From the NCBI RefSeq assembly GCF_035117555.1, contig NZ_JAYKPK010000001.1, forward strand, positions 372,001-436,000: a stretch of DNA of 64,000 nt, read 5' to 3'. The notes below the pieces were generated by a model, which saw only the letters and a program-made list of their open reading frames with translations, was not told the origin of the DNA and did not search any database. The translations under genes were made by a program, and so were the position numbers. This DNA comes from Yoonia sp035117555 (GTDB lineage: Bacteria; Pseudomonadota; Alphaproteobacteria; Rhodobacterales; Rhodobacteraceae). This document shows positions 55,259-63,610 of this stretch, piece by piece. How positions within the stretch are numbered: the first letter of the stretch is position 1; each line of letters starts with the position of its first letter.

Positions 55259-56443
55259 TTAACGGTAACCGACGGTGGAGTAAACGCCATCCACGAATTC
55301 GATTTCCTGATAATTGCCAGCGGATTCGCCGGGCCCGATCAGTTCCACGGCAGAGGCACCTTCGTAGTTGATGTCTTCACCAGCGGCGATCAGTTCCAGC
55401 GCCTTGGCCAGTTCGCCCGGATAGATCATTTCGCCCGGTTCGTTGGCGACGTCCATGACGTGGTCTTTGTAGACAGCGGAATCGGTCGACTCAGCTTTCG
55501 CCATCGCCAGCATGATCAGCGCGGCAGCGTCATAGGATTCAGGCGCAAAGGTGCTGGTGCCGTCAAAGCCAGCCGCTTCGGCCAGATCGACGAACAGCGC
55601 CGCACCCGGGCTGTCGGTGCCGGGGTAGGAGCCGAAGGTGCCGTCAATTTCGGAGCCGAAACGGTCGTTCAGCGCGGCACCGACCATGCCGTCGGGCAGG
55701 TAGAATGTGTCGAAGGCGCCGGTGTCGAGTGCGGCACGGATCACGCCGGACCCGCCTTGGTCGACGTAGCCCGCGACAACCAGCAAGTCACCACCGGCGG
55801 ATGCCAAGGCGCCGACTTCAGCAGAGTAATCGGCCTTGCCGTCTTCATGCGCTGCAGAGATCGTCACAGTGCCACCTGCAGCCTCAAATTCGGCCTGGAA
55901 TGCATCGGCGAGACCTTTGCCGTAATCATTGTTGGTATAGGTGATTGCGACGCTGTCGAAACCCCGATCCTGAATGATTTCGGTCATGATCACGCCCTGA
56001 CGCGCGTCAGAGGGGGCGGTGCGGAAGAACAAACCATCATCTTCGGCAGTGGACAGGCCGGGCGAGGTGGCGGAAGGCGAGATCATCACGATCCCATTGG
56101 GCCGCGCTGCGTTTGCAAGGATCGCGCCGGTCACGCCCGAACAATCCGCGCCCATGATGGCATTGACTGCATCCGAGGTGATCAGACGTTCAGCAGCCGC
56201 CGTTGCGGCAGCGGCATCAAGGCAGGTGCTGTCTGCACGGACGGATTCGACCGCAGCGCCATCCAGCAACAGGCCGGATTCGGTGACTTCGGCCATCGCC
56301 AGTTCGGCACCGGCTGCCATCGCAGGCGTGATCGATTCCAGCGGGCCGGTAAAGCCCAGGATCACACCGATCTTGACGTCCTGCGCAAATGCGCCGCTCG
56401 CGATCAGTGTCATGGCGGTCGTTGCCATCATCAGTTTTTTCAT
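55259..56443 (-). CDS. livK: Branched-chain amino acid ABC transporter substrate-binding protein LivK-like
   Basis: Periplasmic receptor of the importer. The 394-residue product has a signal peptide (MKKLMMATTAMTLIASGAFA, cleavage before QDVKIG) and a type I periplasmic-binding fold: VILGFTGPLESI at about 27-38, ADCSGVTGAI near 100, and LVVAGYVDQGGSGVIRAA near 220. Two cysteines (in TCLDAA and DCSG) could form a disulphide. Ligand could be leucine-type amino acids, or another amide, since this family is broad. First gene of the liv cluster. Confidence 0.93.
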   Translation of the reverse strand: MKKLMMATTAMTLIASGAFAQDVKIGVILGFTGPLESITPAMAAGAELAMAEVTESGLLLDGAAVESVRADSTCLDAAAATAAAERLITSDAVNAIMGADCSGVTGAILANAARPNGIVMISPSATSPGLSTAEDDGLFFRTAPSDARQGVIMTEIIQDRGFDSVAITYTNNDYGKGLADAFQAEFEAAGGTVTISAAHEDGKADYSAEVGALASAGGDLLVVAGYVDQGGSGVIRAALDTGAFDTFYLPDGMVGAALNDRFGSEIDGTFGSYPGTDSPGAALFVDLAEAAGFDGTSTFAPESYDAAALIMLAMAKAESTDSAVYKDHVMDVANEPGEMIYPGELAKALELIAAGEDINYEGASAVELIGPGESAGNYQEIEFVDGVYSTVGYR

Positions 56444-56576
56444 TGTCGTCTCCCTTATTGGATATTTTTACCCTGCGGCGCAGATTAGCAGGGTGTTTCC
56501 AAAAGGAAAGGCTGAACCAAAAGTGATTTGGCCTTTAAACTCGCCTTGATTCAGTGAATTATCCGTTGCCCTTGCG

Positions 56577-57578
56577 TCACTCAGGCAGGCGAGCCGCGTG
56601 GCTGCCGCGTTCGCGATATGGTGTGGTATCGTAATGCGACCGATAGCATTTGGAAAAATGCGAAGGCGAGGCAAAACCGCAGGCCAGCGCCACATTGATC
56701 ACCGTCATATCGGTCTGCATCAAGAGATTACGCGCCTTTTGCAACCGCAGTTCCATGTAGTACCGCTTCGGGCTGCGGGCCAGATAGCGGCGGAACAGCC
56801 GTTCCAGCTGCCGCGTCGACATGCCCACGTCGCGCGCCAGCACGGCAGGGCTGATCGGTTCTTCGATATTGCCTTCCATCAGCTGGATCACCCGCGACAG
56901 TTTGGGATGACGCACGCCGATGCGGGTGGGGATCGACAGGCGCTGCGTGTCTTGATCAGTGCGGATCGCGGAATAGATCAGGATATCGGCAACGGCATTG
57001 GCCAGATCCTCGCTGAAGTGATCGGCGATCAGTTTCAGCATCAGATCAATGGACGCCGTGCCGCCAGCGGTGGTGATCCGGTTGCCGTCCACCACGAACA
57101 CCGATTTGGTCAGGATCACATCTTCGAATTCTTCGGCAAAACTGTCCTGATTCTCCCAATGGATCGTCGCGCGTTTCCCGTCGAGCAGCCCGGCCTTGGC
57201 CATTGTATAGCCAGCGGTGCAAAGCCCCGCGACCTGCACACCGCGCCGCGCCTCGCGCCGGAGCCAGTTGAGGATGCGTTTGCTGGTGGCTTTCTGCACA
57301 TCGAGCCCACTGCACAACATGATCGTGTCGTCACGATCGAGTTCGATCAGGTCGGATTCCAGCTTGAAGGCGCAGCCGTTGGAGCAGGTGGCGATATCGC
57401 CGCCATCACCGATGATCACCCAATCGTAAATCTGCTTGCCCGCCGTGCGGTTGGCGATGCGCAGGCTTTCCACCGCGCAGGCGAAACACAGCATGGTAAA
57501 CTGATCCATCAGCACAAAGACAAACCGGCGCGGTTTCGCGACAGGGCCGACATCGATGATCTGGGGGGCTTGGCTCAT
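56577..57578 (-). CDS. GlxA-type AraC-family transcriptional regulator
   Basis: A 333-residue regulator with an N-terminal DJ-1/PfpI-like domain (about 15-190, with VQVAGLCTAGYTMAKAGLL where active amidases carry a nucleophilic Cys) and a C-terminal AraC double HTH (about 225-325; MSTRQLERLFRRYL and ACGFASPSHFSKCYRSHY). Relatives control carnitine, betaine or amino acid catabolism. It is 133 bases upstream of livK on the same strand, so it may regulate the liv cluster; this is inference. Confidence 0.9.
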   Translation of the reverse strand: MSQAPQIIDVGPVAKPRRFVFVLMDQFTMLCFACAVESLRIANRTAGKQIYDWVIIGDGGDIATCSNGCAFKLESDLIELDRDDTIMLCSGLDVQKATSKRILNWLRREARRGVQVAGLCTAGYTMAKAGLLDGKRATIHWENQDSFAEEFEDVILTKSVFVVDGNRITTAGGTASIDLMLKLIADHFSEDLANAVADILIYSAIRTDQDTQRLSIPTRIGVRHPKLSRVIQLMEGNIEEPISPAVLARDVGMSTRQLERLFRRYLARSPKRYYMELRLQKARNLLMQTDMTVINVALACGFASPSHFSKCYRSHYDTTPYRERGSHAARLPE

Positions 57579-57665
57579 GGCGATTTACTTTGGCTGGGAC
57601 GTCGCGGGACATCACCAGTTTTCCTCTTGCGCGACAAGGGCAAATGTCGGTGGTGCAGATTGGCA

Positions 57666-57694
57666 TTGGCCCTGCCGGATAGGCGCGCTATACC
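57666..57694 (+). promoter_or_regulatory. Candidate promoter of the DAHP synthase gene
   Basis: TTGGCC (57666-57671), a 17-base spacer and TATACC (57689-57694), 40 bases before the ATG at 57734. A reasonable sigma-70-type match. Confidence 0.5.
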
Positions 57695-57733
57695 ACGCGG
57701 GCAAAAAGCGAAATAGTTGACTGGAGCAAGACC

Positions 57734-59104
57734 ATGACTGACTGGCAGAAATCGGACTGGCGCAAAAAGCCACGAGTCCAGATGCCCGATTATACCGACG
57801 CGGCAGCGTTGTCGGCTGTCGAGGCGCGTCTTGCCAGCTATCCTCCGCTCGTTTTTGCAGGTGAAGCGCGCAAGCTGAAAAAGCAGCTTGCTGCCGTCAG
57901 CCGGGGTGAGGCGTTCATGCTGCAAGGCGGCGATTGTGCCGAAAGTTTTGCGGAATTTTCCGCCAATGGTATCCGCGACACGTTCAAGGTGCTGTTGCAG
58001 ATGGCGATGGTGCTGACCTATGGCGCGAAAGTGCCGGTGGTGAAAATCGGCCGGATGGCGGGCCAGATGGCCAAGCCACGCTCCGCACCGACCGAGGTGA
58101 TCGATGGCGTGGAATTGCCCAGCTACCGTGGCGATATCATCAACGGTTTCGATTTCACGCCAGAGGCGCGCAACCCTGATCCAGAGCGGATGTTGCAGGC
58201 CTATCTGCAAGCTGCCGCCACGCTGAACCTTTTGCGCGCCTTTTCGACGGGTGGCTTTGCCAATGTGCATCAGGTGCATCAATGGACGCTCGGCTTTACC
58301 GATGCCAATGAAGTGCAGAAATATTCCGACATGGCCAGCCGGATCACCGATACGCTGGATTTCATGCAGGCTGCCGGTCTGACGACAGATACGAACCATG
58401 AATTGCAGACGGTGGATTTCTATACCAGCCACGAAGCTTTGTTGTTGGAATATGAAGAGGCGCTCTGCCGTCTGGATTCCACATCGGGCAAGATGCTGGC
58501 AGGCTCGGGCCATATGATCTGGATCGGCGACCGCACGCGGCAGCCGGATGGCGCGCATGTCGAATTCTGCAAAGGTGTGATGAACCCGATTGGCCTGAAA
58601 TGTGGCCCGTCGATGACATCGGGGCATCTGAAGGCGCTGATGGCGTCGCTGAACCCCGACAATGAGCCGGGCCGTCTGACGCTGATCGCCCGCTTTGGCG
58701 CAGGGGCGGTGGGTGATCACCTGCCACGTCTGATCCGTGCGGTTGAGGAAGAAGGCGCCAATGTCGTCTGGACCTGTGACGCGATGCACGGCAATACGAT
58801 CAAATCCTCGACCGGCTATAAAACCCGGCCGTTTGAATCGGTGCTGCGCGAGGTGAAGGAATTCTTTGCCATCCACAATGCCGAAGGCACGATCCCCGGC
58901 GGTGTGCATTTCGAGATGACTGGCGCAGATGTCACCGAATGCACCGGCGGCGTGCGGGCTGTGACGGATGAGGATCTGTCAGACCGCTATCACACCGCCT
59001 GCGATCCACGCCTGAACGCCTCTCAATCTTTGGAACTGGCGTTTCTTGTGGCGGAAGAGCTTTCCGCCCGCCGTAACAAGATCGGCCAGGCCAAGGCCAG
59101 TTGA
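57734..59104 (+). CDS. Class II 3-deoxy-7-phosphoheptulonate (DAHP) synthase
   Basis: First step of the shikimate pathway, joining PEP and erythrose 4-phosphate. The 456-residue product is of the plant-like class II type: WRKKPRVQMPDYTD at 10-23, the metal/PEP-site Cys in LQGGDCAESF at about 61-70, and GGVHFEMTGADVTECTGG near the C-terminus. No extra N-terminal regulatory extension is seen. Its TGA is back to back with the stop of the convergent PAS gene (TGATCA). Confidence 0.96.
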   Translation: MTDWQKSDWRKKPRVQMPDYTDAAALSAVEARLASYPPLVFAGEARKLKKQLAAVSRGEAFMLQGGDCAESFAEFSANGIRDTFKVLLQMAMVLTYGAKVPVVKIGRMAGQMAKPRSAPTEVIDGVELPSYRGDIINGFDFTPEARNPDPERMLQAYLQAAATLNLLRAFSTGGFANVHQVHQWTLGFTDANEVQKYSDMASRITDTLDFMQAAGLTTDTNHELQTVDFYTSHEALLLEYEEALCRLDSTSGKMLAGSGHMIWIGDRTRQPDGAHVEFCKGVMNPIGLKCGPSMTSGHLKALMASLNPDNEPGRLTLIARFGAGAVGDHLPRLIRAVEEEGANVVWTCDAMHGNTIKSSTGYKTRPFESVLREVKEFFAIHNAEGTIPGGVHFEMTGADVTECTGGVRAVTDEDLSDRYHTACDPRLNASQSLELAFLVAEELSARRNKIGQAKAS

Positions 59105-59734
59105 TCAGGCGTTATTGACGATTAATCGCAAAGCCGGGCGTATCGCGTCCGGCTTTTGCTGTGGTGAAGGCTGGCTGCTGACCAGTCCGATAGCCAGACT
59201 GTCGATCCGCAGCGTCCGTCCGGGAGCCAGATCAAACCGTCTTGGCGCATTGCCTGTCACTGGCTTGGTCACCAAGGCCCCCAGCACCCGGCTGGTCTTG
59301 CCCTGATCGTCGCGCAGGGGCAGCAGCATTATTCTGCCTGCCAGCGCTGGGTGAAACAGCTGCGCCGGTGCGATCAGATCGGCAGCGATGATCGCAGGCC
59401 GGACAAAGGCGGTTTCCACCAGATCGGACAGCGCGTCGCGGCTGCCGGGTGCGAACAGGATGCTGACCGGCATGCCGCGCGCATCCATCCGCAGCAGATC
59501 ATGGATGCGTTGTCCTGCCACCCGCATGCGCGCGACACCGGGGGCGACCCTTTGCAGGACAAAGGCATAGGGCAAGGCCGCGTCGATCTGATCTGGCGCG
59601 ATATCATTACGCGCTGGAATACGCCGGGCATGGCGCAAGGATTGCCAATAGGCTTCAAGACTGCGTAAAATCGGACAATCGGCGCCTGGCAGACTGTCGC
59701 GCCCGTTTTCGGGATGATCGCGCGTTGGTGACAT
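59105..59734 (-). CDS. PAS_5-domain protein (CtrA-box preceded)
   Basis: A 209-residue soluble protein of the PAS_5 type: YWQSLRHARRIPARNDIAPD, then PYAFVLQRV and MRVAGQRIHDLL fit the family pattern. It has no kinase or output domain. The ATG at 59734 has a GAGGG four bases away; the longer reading from 59800 lacks such a site and includes a hairpin in its first codons. Homologues are common in Rhizobiales and Rhodobacterales, with no clear function. A perfect CtrA-type box upstream suggests cell-cycle or motility-linked control. Confidence 0.8.
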   Translation of the reverse strand: MSPTRDHPENGRDSLPGADCPILRSLEAYWQSLRHARRIPARNDIAPDQIDAALPYAFVLQRVAPGVARMRVAGQRIHDLLRMDARGMPVSILFAPGSRDALSDLVETAFVRPAIIAADLIAPAQLFHPALAGRIMLLPLRDDQGKTSRVLGALVTKPVTGNAPRRFDLAPGRTLRIDSLAIGLVSSQPSPQQKPDAIRPALRLIVNNA

Positions 59735-59757
59735 GAGACCCTCGGAACTGAAAAACA

Positions 59758-59775
59758 CCATTCCGTTCGGAATGG
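59758..59775 (-). promoter_or_regulatory. Hairpin in the 5' leader of the PAS_5 gene
   Basis: Inverted repeat CCATTCCG-TT-CGGAATGG, 24 bases before the preferred start at 59734. It could be a protein operator or an RNA hairpin near the ribosome-binding site. Confidence 0.45.
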
Positions 59776-59824
59776 ACACACTATTTACACCGCCAGACAT
59801 AGCTTAAGTATCCGGCAACTTCAC

Positions 59825-59839
59825 TTAACAAAGTGTTAA
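59825..59839. promoter_or_regulatory. Perfect CtrA-type box TTAA-N7-TTAA
   Basis: TTAA-CAAAGTG-TTAA lies between the divergent PAS_5 and yicC genes, followed closely by a further TTAAC (59843 onward). This matches the CtrA consensus of alphaproteobacteria exactly. It is 91 bases before the PAS_5 start and 76 before yicC. Confidence 0.6.
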
Positions 59840-59914
59840 CGGGTTAACGGCAGCGGGTTGCCCCAAGGCCGGGTTTTCCCTTAGGTGCGGGCAGACCCAA
59901 GCAAGAGGCCCGCG

Positions 59915-60805
59915 ATGATCCATTCCATGACCGCATTTGCCAGCCGCACCGGTGATCTGGGGCCAGTGTCATGGGTGCGGGATATGCGCGGCGTCAATGG
60001 GCGCGGTCTTGACCTGCGGCTGCGCCTGCCTGACGGGCTGGACGGTCTGGAACAGGCTGTGCGGGCCGCGTTGCAGGGCGCTCTGACGCGCGGCAGTATC
60101 ACTGTGGCGCTGCGGTTGACCCGCGATGAGGGTGGCAGCGCGCTGCGGCTGGATGAGGGTGCATTGACGGCAGTCTTGCAAGCGCTTGATCAGGTGCAGG
60201 AACGCGCCTTTGCGATGGGCGTGACCCTGGGCCAGCCCACGGCGGCGGATGTGCTGGCGCAGCGTGGCGTCTTGGTCGGCAGTGGGGCGCAGGGTGATGA
60301 TGCAGCGCTTGTCCAGAGCCTGGCGCAGGATTTCACAGCACTTCTGGCGGATTTCACCGCGATGCGCGCCAGCGAAGGCGCGGCGATGCTGGCCCTGATC
60401 ACCGGCCATCTGACCCGGATCGCCGATCTGACTGCACAGGCCGCCAAGGCGGCAGCAGATCGCGCGCCTGCGCAGCGCGTAACGCTGCAAGGCGCGCTGG
60501 CCCGTGTGATGGACAATGTCGAGGGGGCCGACCCAGCACGTGTGGCGCAAGAACTTGCCCTGATCGCTGTAAAATCGGACGTGACCGAAGAAATCGACCG
60601 CCTGCATGCGCATGTCGCGGCAGCGCGCGATCTGCTGGCGCAGGACAAACCTGCAGGCCGCAAGCTTGATTTTCTGGCACAGGAATTCAACCGCGAAGCC
60701 AATACCTTATGCGCCAAGGCGCAATCCAGCACTCTGACGGCGATCGGGCTTGATCTGAAGGCCGTGATCGAACAGATGCGCGAACAAATCCAGAATGTGG
60801 AGTAA
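59915..60805 (+). CDS. yicC: YicC family endoribonuclease-like protein
   Basis: A 296-residue protein beginning MIHSMTAFASRTGDLGPVSW, with RDMRGVNGRGLDLRLRLP at about 29-46 and the C-terminal DUF1732 region KPAGRKLDFLAQEFNREANT. YicC from E. coli has been linked to RNA cleavage; exact role here is unknown. It is followed after 3 bases by gmk, the common yicC-gmk pairing. Start chosen 10 codons into the longest reading because it matches the family N-terminus. Confidence 0.93.
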   Translation: MIHSMTAFASRTGDLGPVSWVRDMRGVNGRGLDLRLRLPDGLDGLEQAVRAALQGALTRGSITVALRLTRDEGGSALRLDEGALTAVLQALDQVQERAFAMGVTLGQPTAADVLAQRGVLVGSGAQGDDAALVQSLAQDFTALLADFTAMRASEGAAMLALITGHLTRIADLTAQAAKAAADRAPAQRVTLQGALARVMDNVEGADPARVAQELALIAVKSDVTEEIDRLHAHVAAARDLLAQDKPAGRKLDFLAQEFNREANTLCAKAQSSTLTAIGLDLKAVIEQMREQIQNVE

Positions 60806-60808
60806 ACC

Positions 60809-61447
60809 ATGCAACGACGCGGCCTTTTGATCATCCTATCCTCGCCATCGGGCGCGGGGAAATCGACGCTGGCCGGGCGGTTGCGGGTCTGGGATGACAG
60901 CCTGCGGTTTTCCGTTTCGGCCACGACACGCGCGCCGCGCATCGGTGAAGAGGATGGGCGCGAATATTATTTTGTCAGCACCGAAGACTTTCAGACGCAG
61001 GTTGCGGATGGCGAAATGCTGGAACATGCGCTGGTCTTTGGCAATTATTACGGATCGCCCAAAGCCCCGGTGCAGCATGCCATCGAGGCCGGGCGCGACG
61101 TGCTGTTCGACATCGACTGGCAGGGCGCACAGCAGATCAGCAATTCATCCCTCAGCCCGCATGTGCTGTCGATCTTCATCCTGCCGCCATCTATCCCCGA
61201 ATTGCATCGCCGTCTGGTCAGCCGCGGGCAGGACGCACCCGAGGTGATCGAAAAGCGGATGCAGAAAAGCTGGGACGAGATCAGCCATTGGGACGGCTAT
61301 GATTATGTGCTGATCAATGACAATATCGACGCGACCGAAGCGGCGCTGAAAACCATCATCAGCGCCGAACGGCTGCGCCGCAGCCAGCAACCGCAATTGG
61401 TGGACCATGTCCGCGCCCTGCAAACCCAGTTCGGAGAGTTGATATGA
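60809..61447 (+). CDS. gmk: Guanylate kinase
   Basis: Phosphorylates GMP to GDP. The 212-residue product has the P-loop SSPSGAGKST at about 12-21, the GMP-binding SVSATTRAPRIGEEDGREYYF, and DIDWQGAQQI. Length is standard. It overlaps the gamma carbonic anhydrase gene by 4 bases. Confidence 0.97.
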   Translation: MQRRGLLIILSSPSGAGKSTLAGRLRVWDDSLRFSVSATTRAPRIGEEDGREYYFVSTEDFQTQVADGEMLEHALVFGNYYGSPKAPVQHAIEAGRDVLFDIDWQGAQQISNSSLSPHVLSIFILPPSIPELHRRLVSRGQDAPEVIEKRMQKSWDEISHWDGYDYVLINDNIDATEAALKTIISAERLRRSQQPQLVDHVRALQTQFGELI

Positions 61448-61965
61448 GCCTTTACGCCCTTGGTGATCTGGAACCCGAAATCGCTGCTGACGCCTGGGTT
61501 GCCCCCGGCTGTCACGTGATCGGACGTGTCGTGGTCGCGGCGCAGGCATCGATCTGGTTCGGCAGCACGCTGCGCGGTGACAATGAAACGATCCACGTGG
61601 GCGCAGGCAGCAATATTCAGGAAAACTGCGTGCTGCATACCGATATGGGTTTTCCGCTGACAATTGGGGCGGGCTGCACGATTGGCCATAAGGTGATGCT
61701 GCATGGCTGCACGATTGGGGCCAATTCACTGATCGGGATGGGGGCGATTGTGCTGAACGGCGCTGTGATCGGCGAAAACTGCCTGATCGGGGCAGGGGCG
61801 CTGATCACCGAAGGCAAGGTGATTCCCGACGGGTCACTGGTCATGGGCGCGCCGGGCAAGATCATCCGCGAGTTGGATGATCAGGCGATTGCGCGGCTCA
61901 AAGCCTCGGCCTTGCATTATCAGAAAAATGCGCTGCGGTTCAGCCAGAACCTGCGGCCGCATTAG
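61444..61965 (+). CDS. Gamma-class carbonic anhydrase family protein
   Basis: A 173-residue left-handed beta-helix (hexapeptide repeat) protein. Zinc ligands H65, H82 and H87 are present (VLHTD, IGHKVMLHG), as in active gamma carbonic anhydrases and their homologues such as YrdA/PaaY. Activity is likely but not certain. The last 26 bases overlap the convergent minus-strand gene. Confidence 0.92.
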   Translation: MSLYALGDLEPEIAADAWVAPGCHVIGRVVVAAQASIWFGSTLRGDNETIHVGAGSNIQENCVLHTDMGFPLTIGAGCTIGHKVMLHGCTIGANSLIGMGAIVLNGAVIGENCLIGAGALITEGKVIPDGSLVMGAPGKIIRELDDQAIARLKASALHYQKNALRFSQNLRPH

Positions 61966-62350
61966 CATTGCGCGGGAAAACCAGCAGATCGAAATCCAGT
62001 TCCGGGGCAATCGATCTGATCTCTTGCCGGATAATCTCTGGATTGGGCACGTCATCGACAACGGCACAATAGCGCCCGGCAAAGGCCGCAGCGCGCAGAC
62101 GTCTGGCGACATCCACAGCATCAAATCCTGTGGCAACCAGCGGTGAAATGATCAGATCGGGGGCGATTTGTTTGATCTTTTGATGATCAAGCTCACCCAT
62201 ATCGACAAAGCAGAAGCCGGACAGGTCATCGCGCAGGCGGCCAAGTTGTTTCCAACGGGCGACATCGCCCACGACCAATACTTTCACAATTTTTGCCTCT
62301 GCCGGACCTTTGGCGAAACTGATCTTATGCATGTCACGTCGCGCCGCCAT
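61940..62350 (-). CDS. Conserved-type hypothetical protein, receiver-like fold
   Basis: A 136-residue soluble protein. After a basic leader (MAARRDMHKISFAKGP) the strands VKVLVVGDV, GFCFVDMG, DLIISPLVATGFD and RYCAVVDDVPNP alternate with helices, a Rossmann or receiver-like pattern; the phospho-accepting Asp and Lys of response regulators are not in place. I do not recognise a family. Start could be the ATG at 62350 or MHKISF at 62332; no clear ribosome-binding site. It converges on the carbonic anhydrase gene with a 26-base overlap and is divergent from phoR. Confidence 0.7.
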   Translation of the reverse strand: MAARRDMHKISFAKGPAEAKIVKVLVVGDVARWKQLGRLRDDLSGFCFVDMGELDHQKIKQIAPDLIISPLVATGFDAVDVARRLRAAAFAGRYCAVVDDVPNPEIIRQEIRSIAPELDFDLLVFPRNANAAAGSG

Positions 62351-62385
62351 ATAAGACACAAATACTGGTTATCGTTTCGTAAACG

Positions 62386-62419
62386 TTAACGGTGAATTCA
62401 ATTCGAGAGTAGTGGTTAA
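62386..62419. promoter_or_regulatory. TTAA half-sites in the phoR-divergent region
   Basis: TTAA-N7-TTCA at 62386-62400 (one mismatch to the CtrA full site) and a TTAA at 62416-62419 lie between the hypothetical gene and phoR. Weak evidence; chance is possible in this AT-richer gap. Confidence 0.3.
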
Positions 62420-62498
62420 TTCCCCCGCGACAATTTGGTCTTGCCTGTGAGACTTGAAAGCACCACTTATCCGCCTGCGCCTGATGAAAGGGACTGCT

Positions 62499-63536
62499 GT
62501 GTCCACTGAACGTATCCTGAACCTGATCGATGCTATCCCGATGCCCGTGCTGGTGATCGGGCCCGATGACCGTATCCGTGCAACGAATCAACCGCTGGAG
62601 GCGCTTCTGGGCGGGGATCTGATCGGCAAGCACCATATCACGGCCTTGCGCCAGCCGGCGGTGATCGATGCGATTGCCACGGTCCGCCAGACAGGCACCA
62701 AGATGAATGTGCGCTTTGTCACGCGCGAACGTGACAAGGATACGCCGTTTCAGGTGCTGGTGGCACAGGCTGATGGCGATGTCGTGCTGTCATTCGAGGA
62801 TCAGAGCGCGGCGGAAGATGTCGGCAAGATGCGCCGCGACTTTGTGGCCAATGTCAGCCATGAATTGCGCACGCCGCTGACCGCGCTTTTGGGGTTTATC
62901 GAAACGCTCAGCGGGGCGGCGCGCGATGATGCGGCAGCACGGGCGCGGTTTCTGGGCATCATGGCGCATGAGGCGAACCGGATGACCCGGCTGGTGGATG
63001 ATCTGCTGTCGCTGAGCCGGGTAGAGGAAGATGAACGCGTCCGTCCGCGCGAACAGGTCGAACTGGGGGCTTTGCTGGCCTCGGTGATCAAAGGGCTGGA
63101 ACCGCAGGCGGCGGCGGCGGATGTCGCCGTGCAGCTTGATCTGAAGCGCGACACGATGCATGTGCCCGGGGATGCGGGGCAATTGACCCAGGTTTTCAGC
63201 AATCTGATCGAAAACGGGATCAAATATGGGGCCAGCGGCAAAGAATTGCGTATCACGCTGGAAGAACCCGTCAATCATCTGCGGCTGCGCGGGCAGGGCG
63301 TGCAGATCCGCGTGGCCGACAAAGGCGACGGGATCGCCGCCCACCATATCGCGCGGCTGACCGAACGGTTCTACCGCGTCGACAGCCACCGGTCGCGCGA
63401 GGTGGGCGGCACCGGGTTGGGTCTGGCGATTGTCAAACATATCATCAACCGGCACCGTGGGCGTTTATTGATCGAAAGCGAATTGGGGCAGGGCACGACT
63501 GTCTCCGTCTTTTTGCCGGTGGCACCTTTGTCATAA
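62499..63536 (+). CDS. phoR: PhoR-like sensor histidine kinase without membrane segments
   Basis: A 345-residue kinase: PAS domain (about 5-100; PMPVLVIGPDDRIRATN), HisKA box FVANVSHELRTPLTAL with H121, N-box FSNLIENGIKYG and G-boxes DKGDGI and GGTGLGLAI. This is the PhoR architecture, but the protein starts straight at the PAS domain with no transmembrane helix. GTG at 62499 has AAAGGGA seven bases upstream; ATG at 62484 or TTG at 62454 would add 5 or 15 residues, still without a helix. It is followed by phoU, supporting phosphate signalling. Confidence 0.88.
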   Translation: MSTERILNLIDAIPMPVLVIGPDDRIRATNQPLEALLGGDLIGKHHITALRQPAVIDAIATVRQTGTKMNVRFVTRERDKDTPFQVLVAQADGDVVLSFEDQSAAEDVGKMRRDFVANVSHELRTPLTALLGFIETLSGAARDDAAARARFLGIMAHEANRMTRLVDDLLSLSRVEEDERVRPREQVELGALLASVIKGLEPQAAAADVAVQLDLKRDTMHVPGDAGQLTQVFSNLIENGIKYGASGKELRITLEEPVNHLRLRGQGVQIRVADKGDGIAAHHIARLTERFYRVDSHRSREVGGTGLGLAIVKHIINRHRGRLLIESELGQGTTVSVFLPVAPLS

Positions 63537-63610
63537 AATTGTTACGTCCGTGCCACACTGGCGACGACGAACCATGCTATTCTCGGGGCCAGCCCTGACA
63601 GGAGATTGCG

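Noticed and set aside
54938..56488. Long plus-strand ORF (516 codons) opposite livG/livK
   Set aside because: Crosses two well-defined minus-strand genes and an intergenic gap; no family resemblance.
57575..58909. Minus-strand ORF (444 codons) opposite the DAHP synthase gene
   Set aside because: Antisense shadow of a clear class II DAHP synthase; overlaps its promoter and the GlxA-type gene start.
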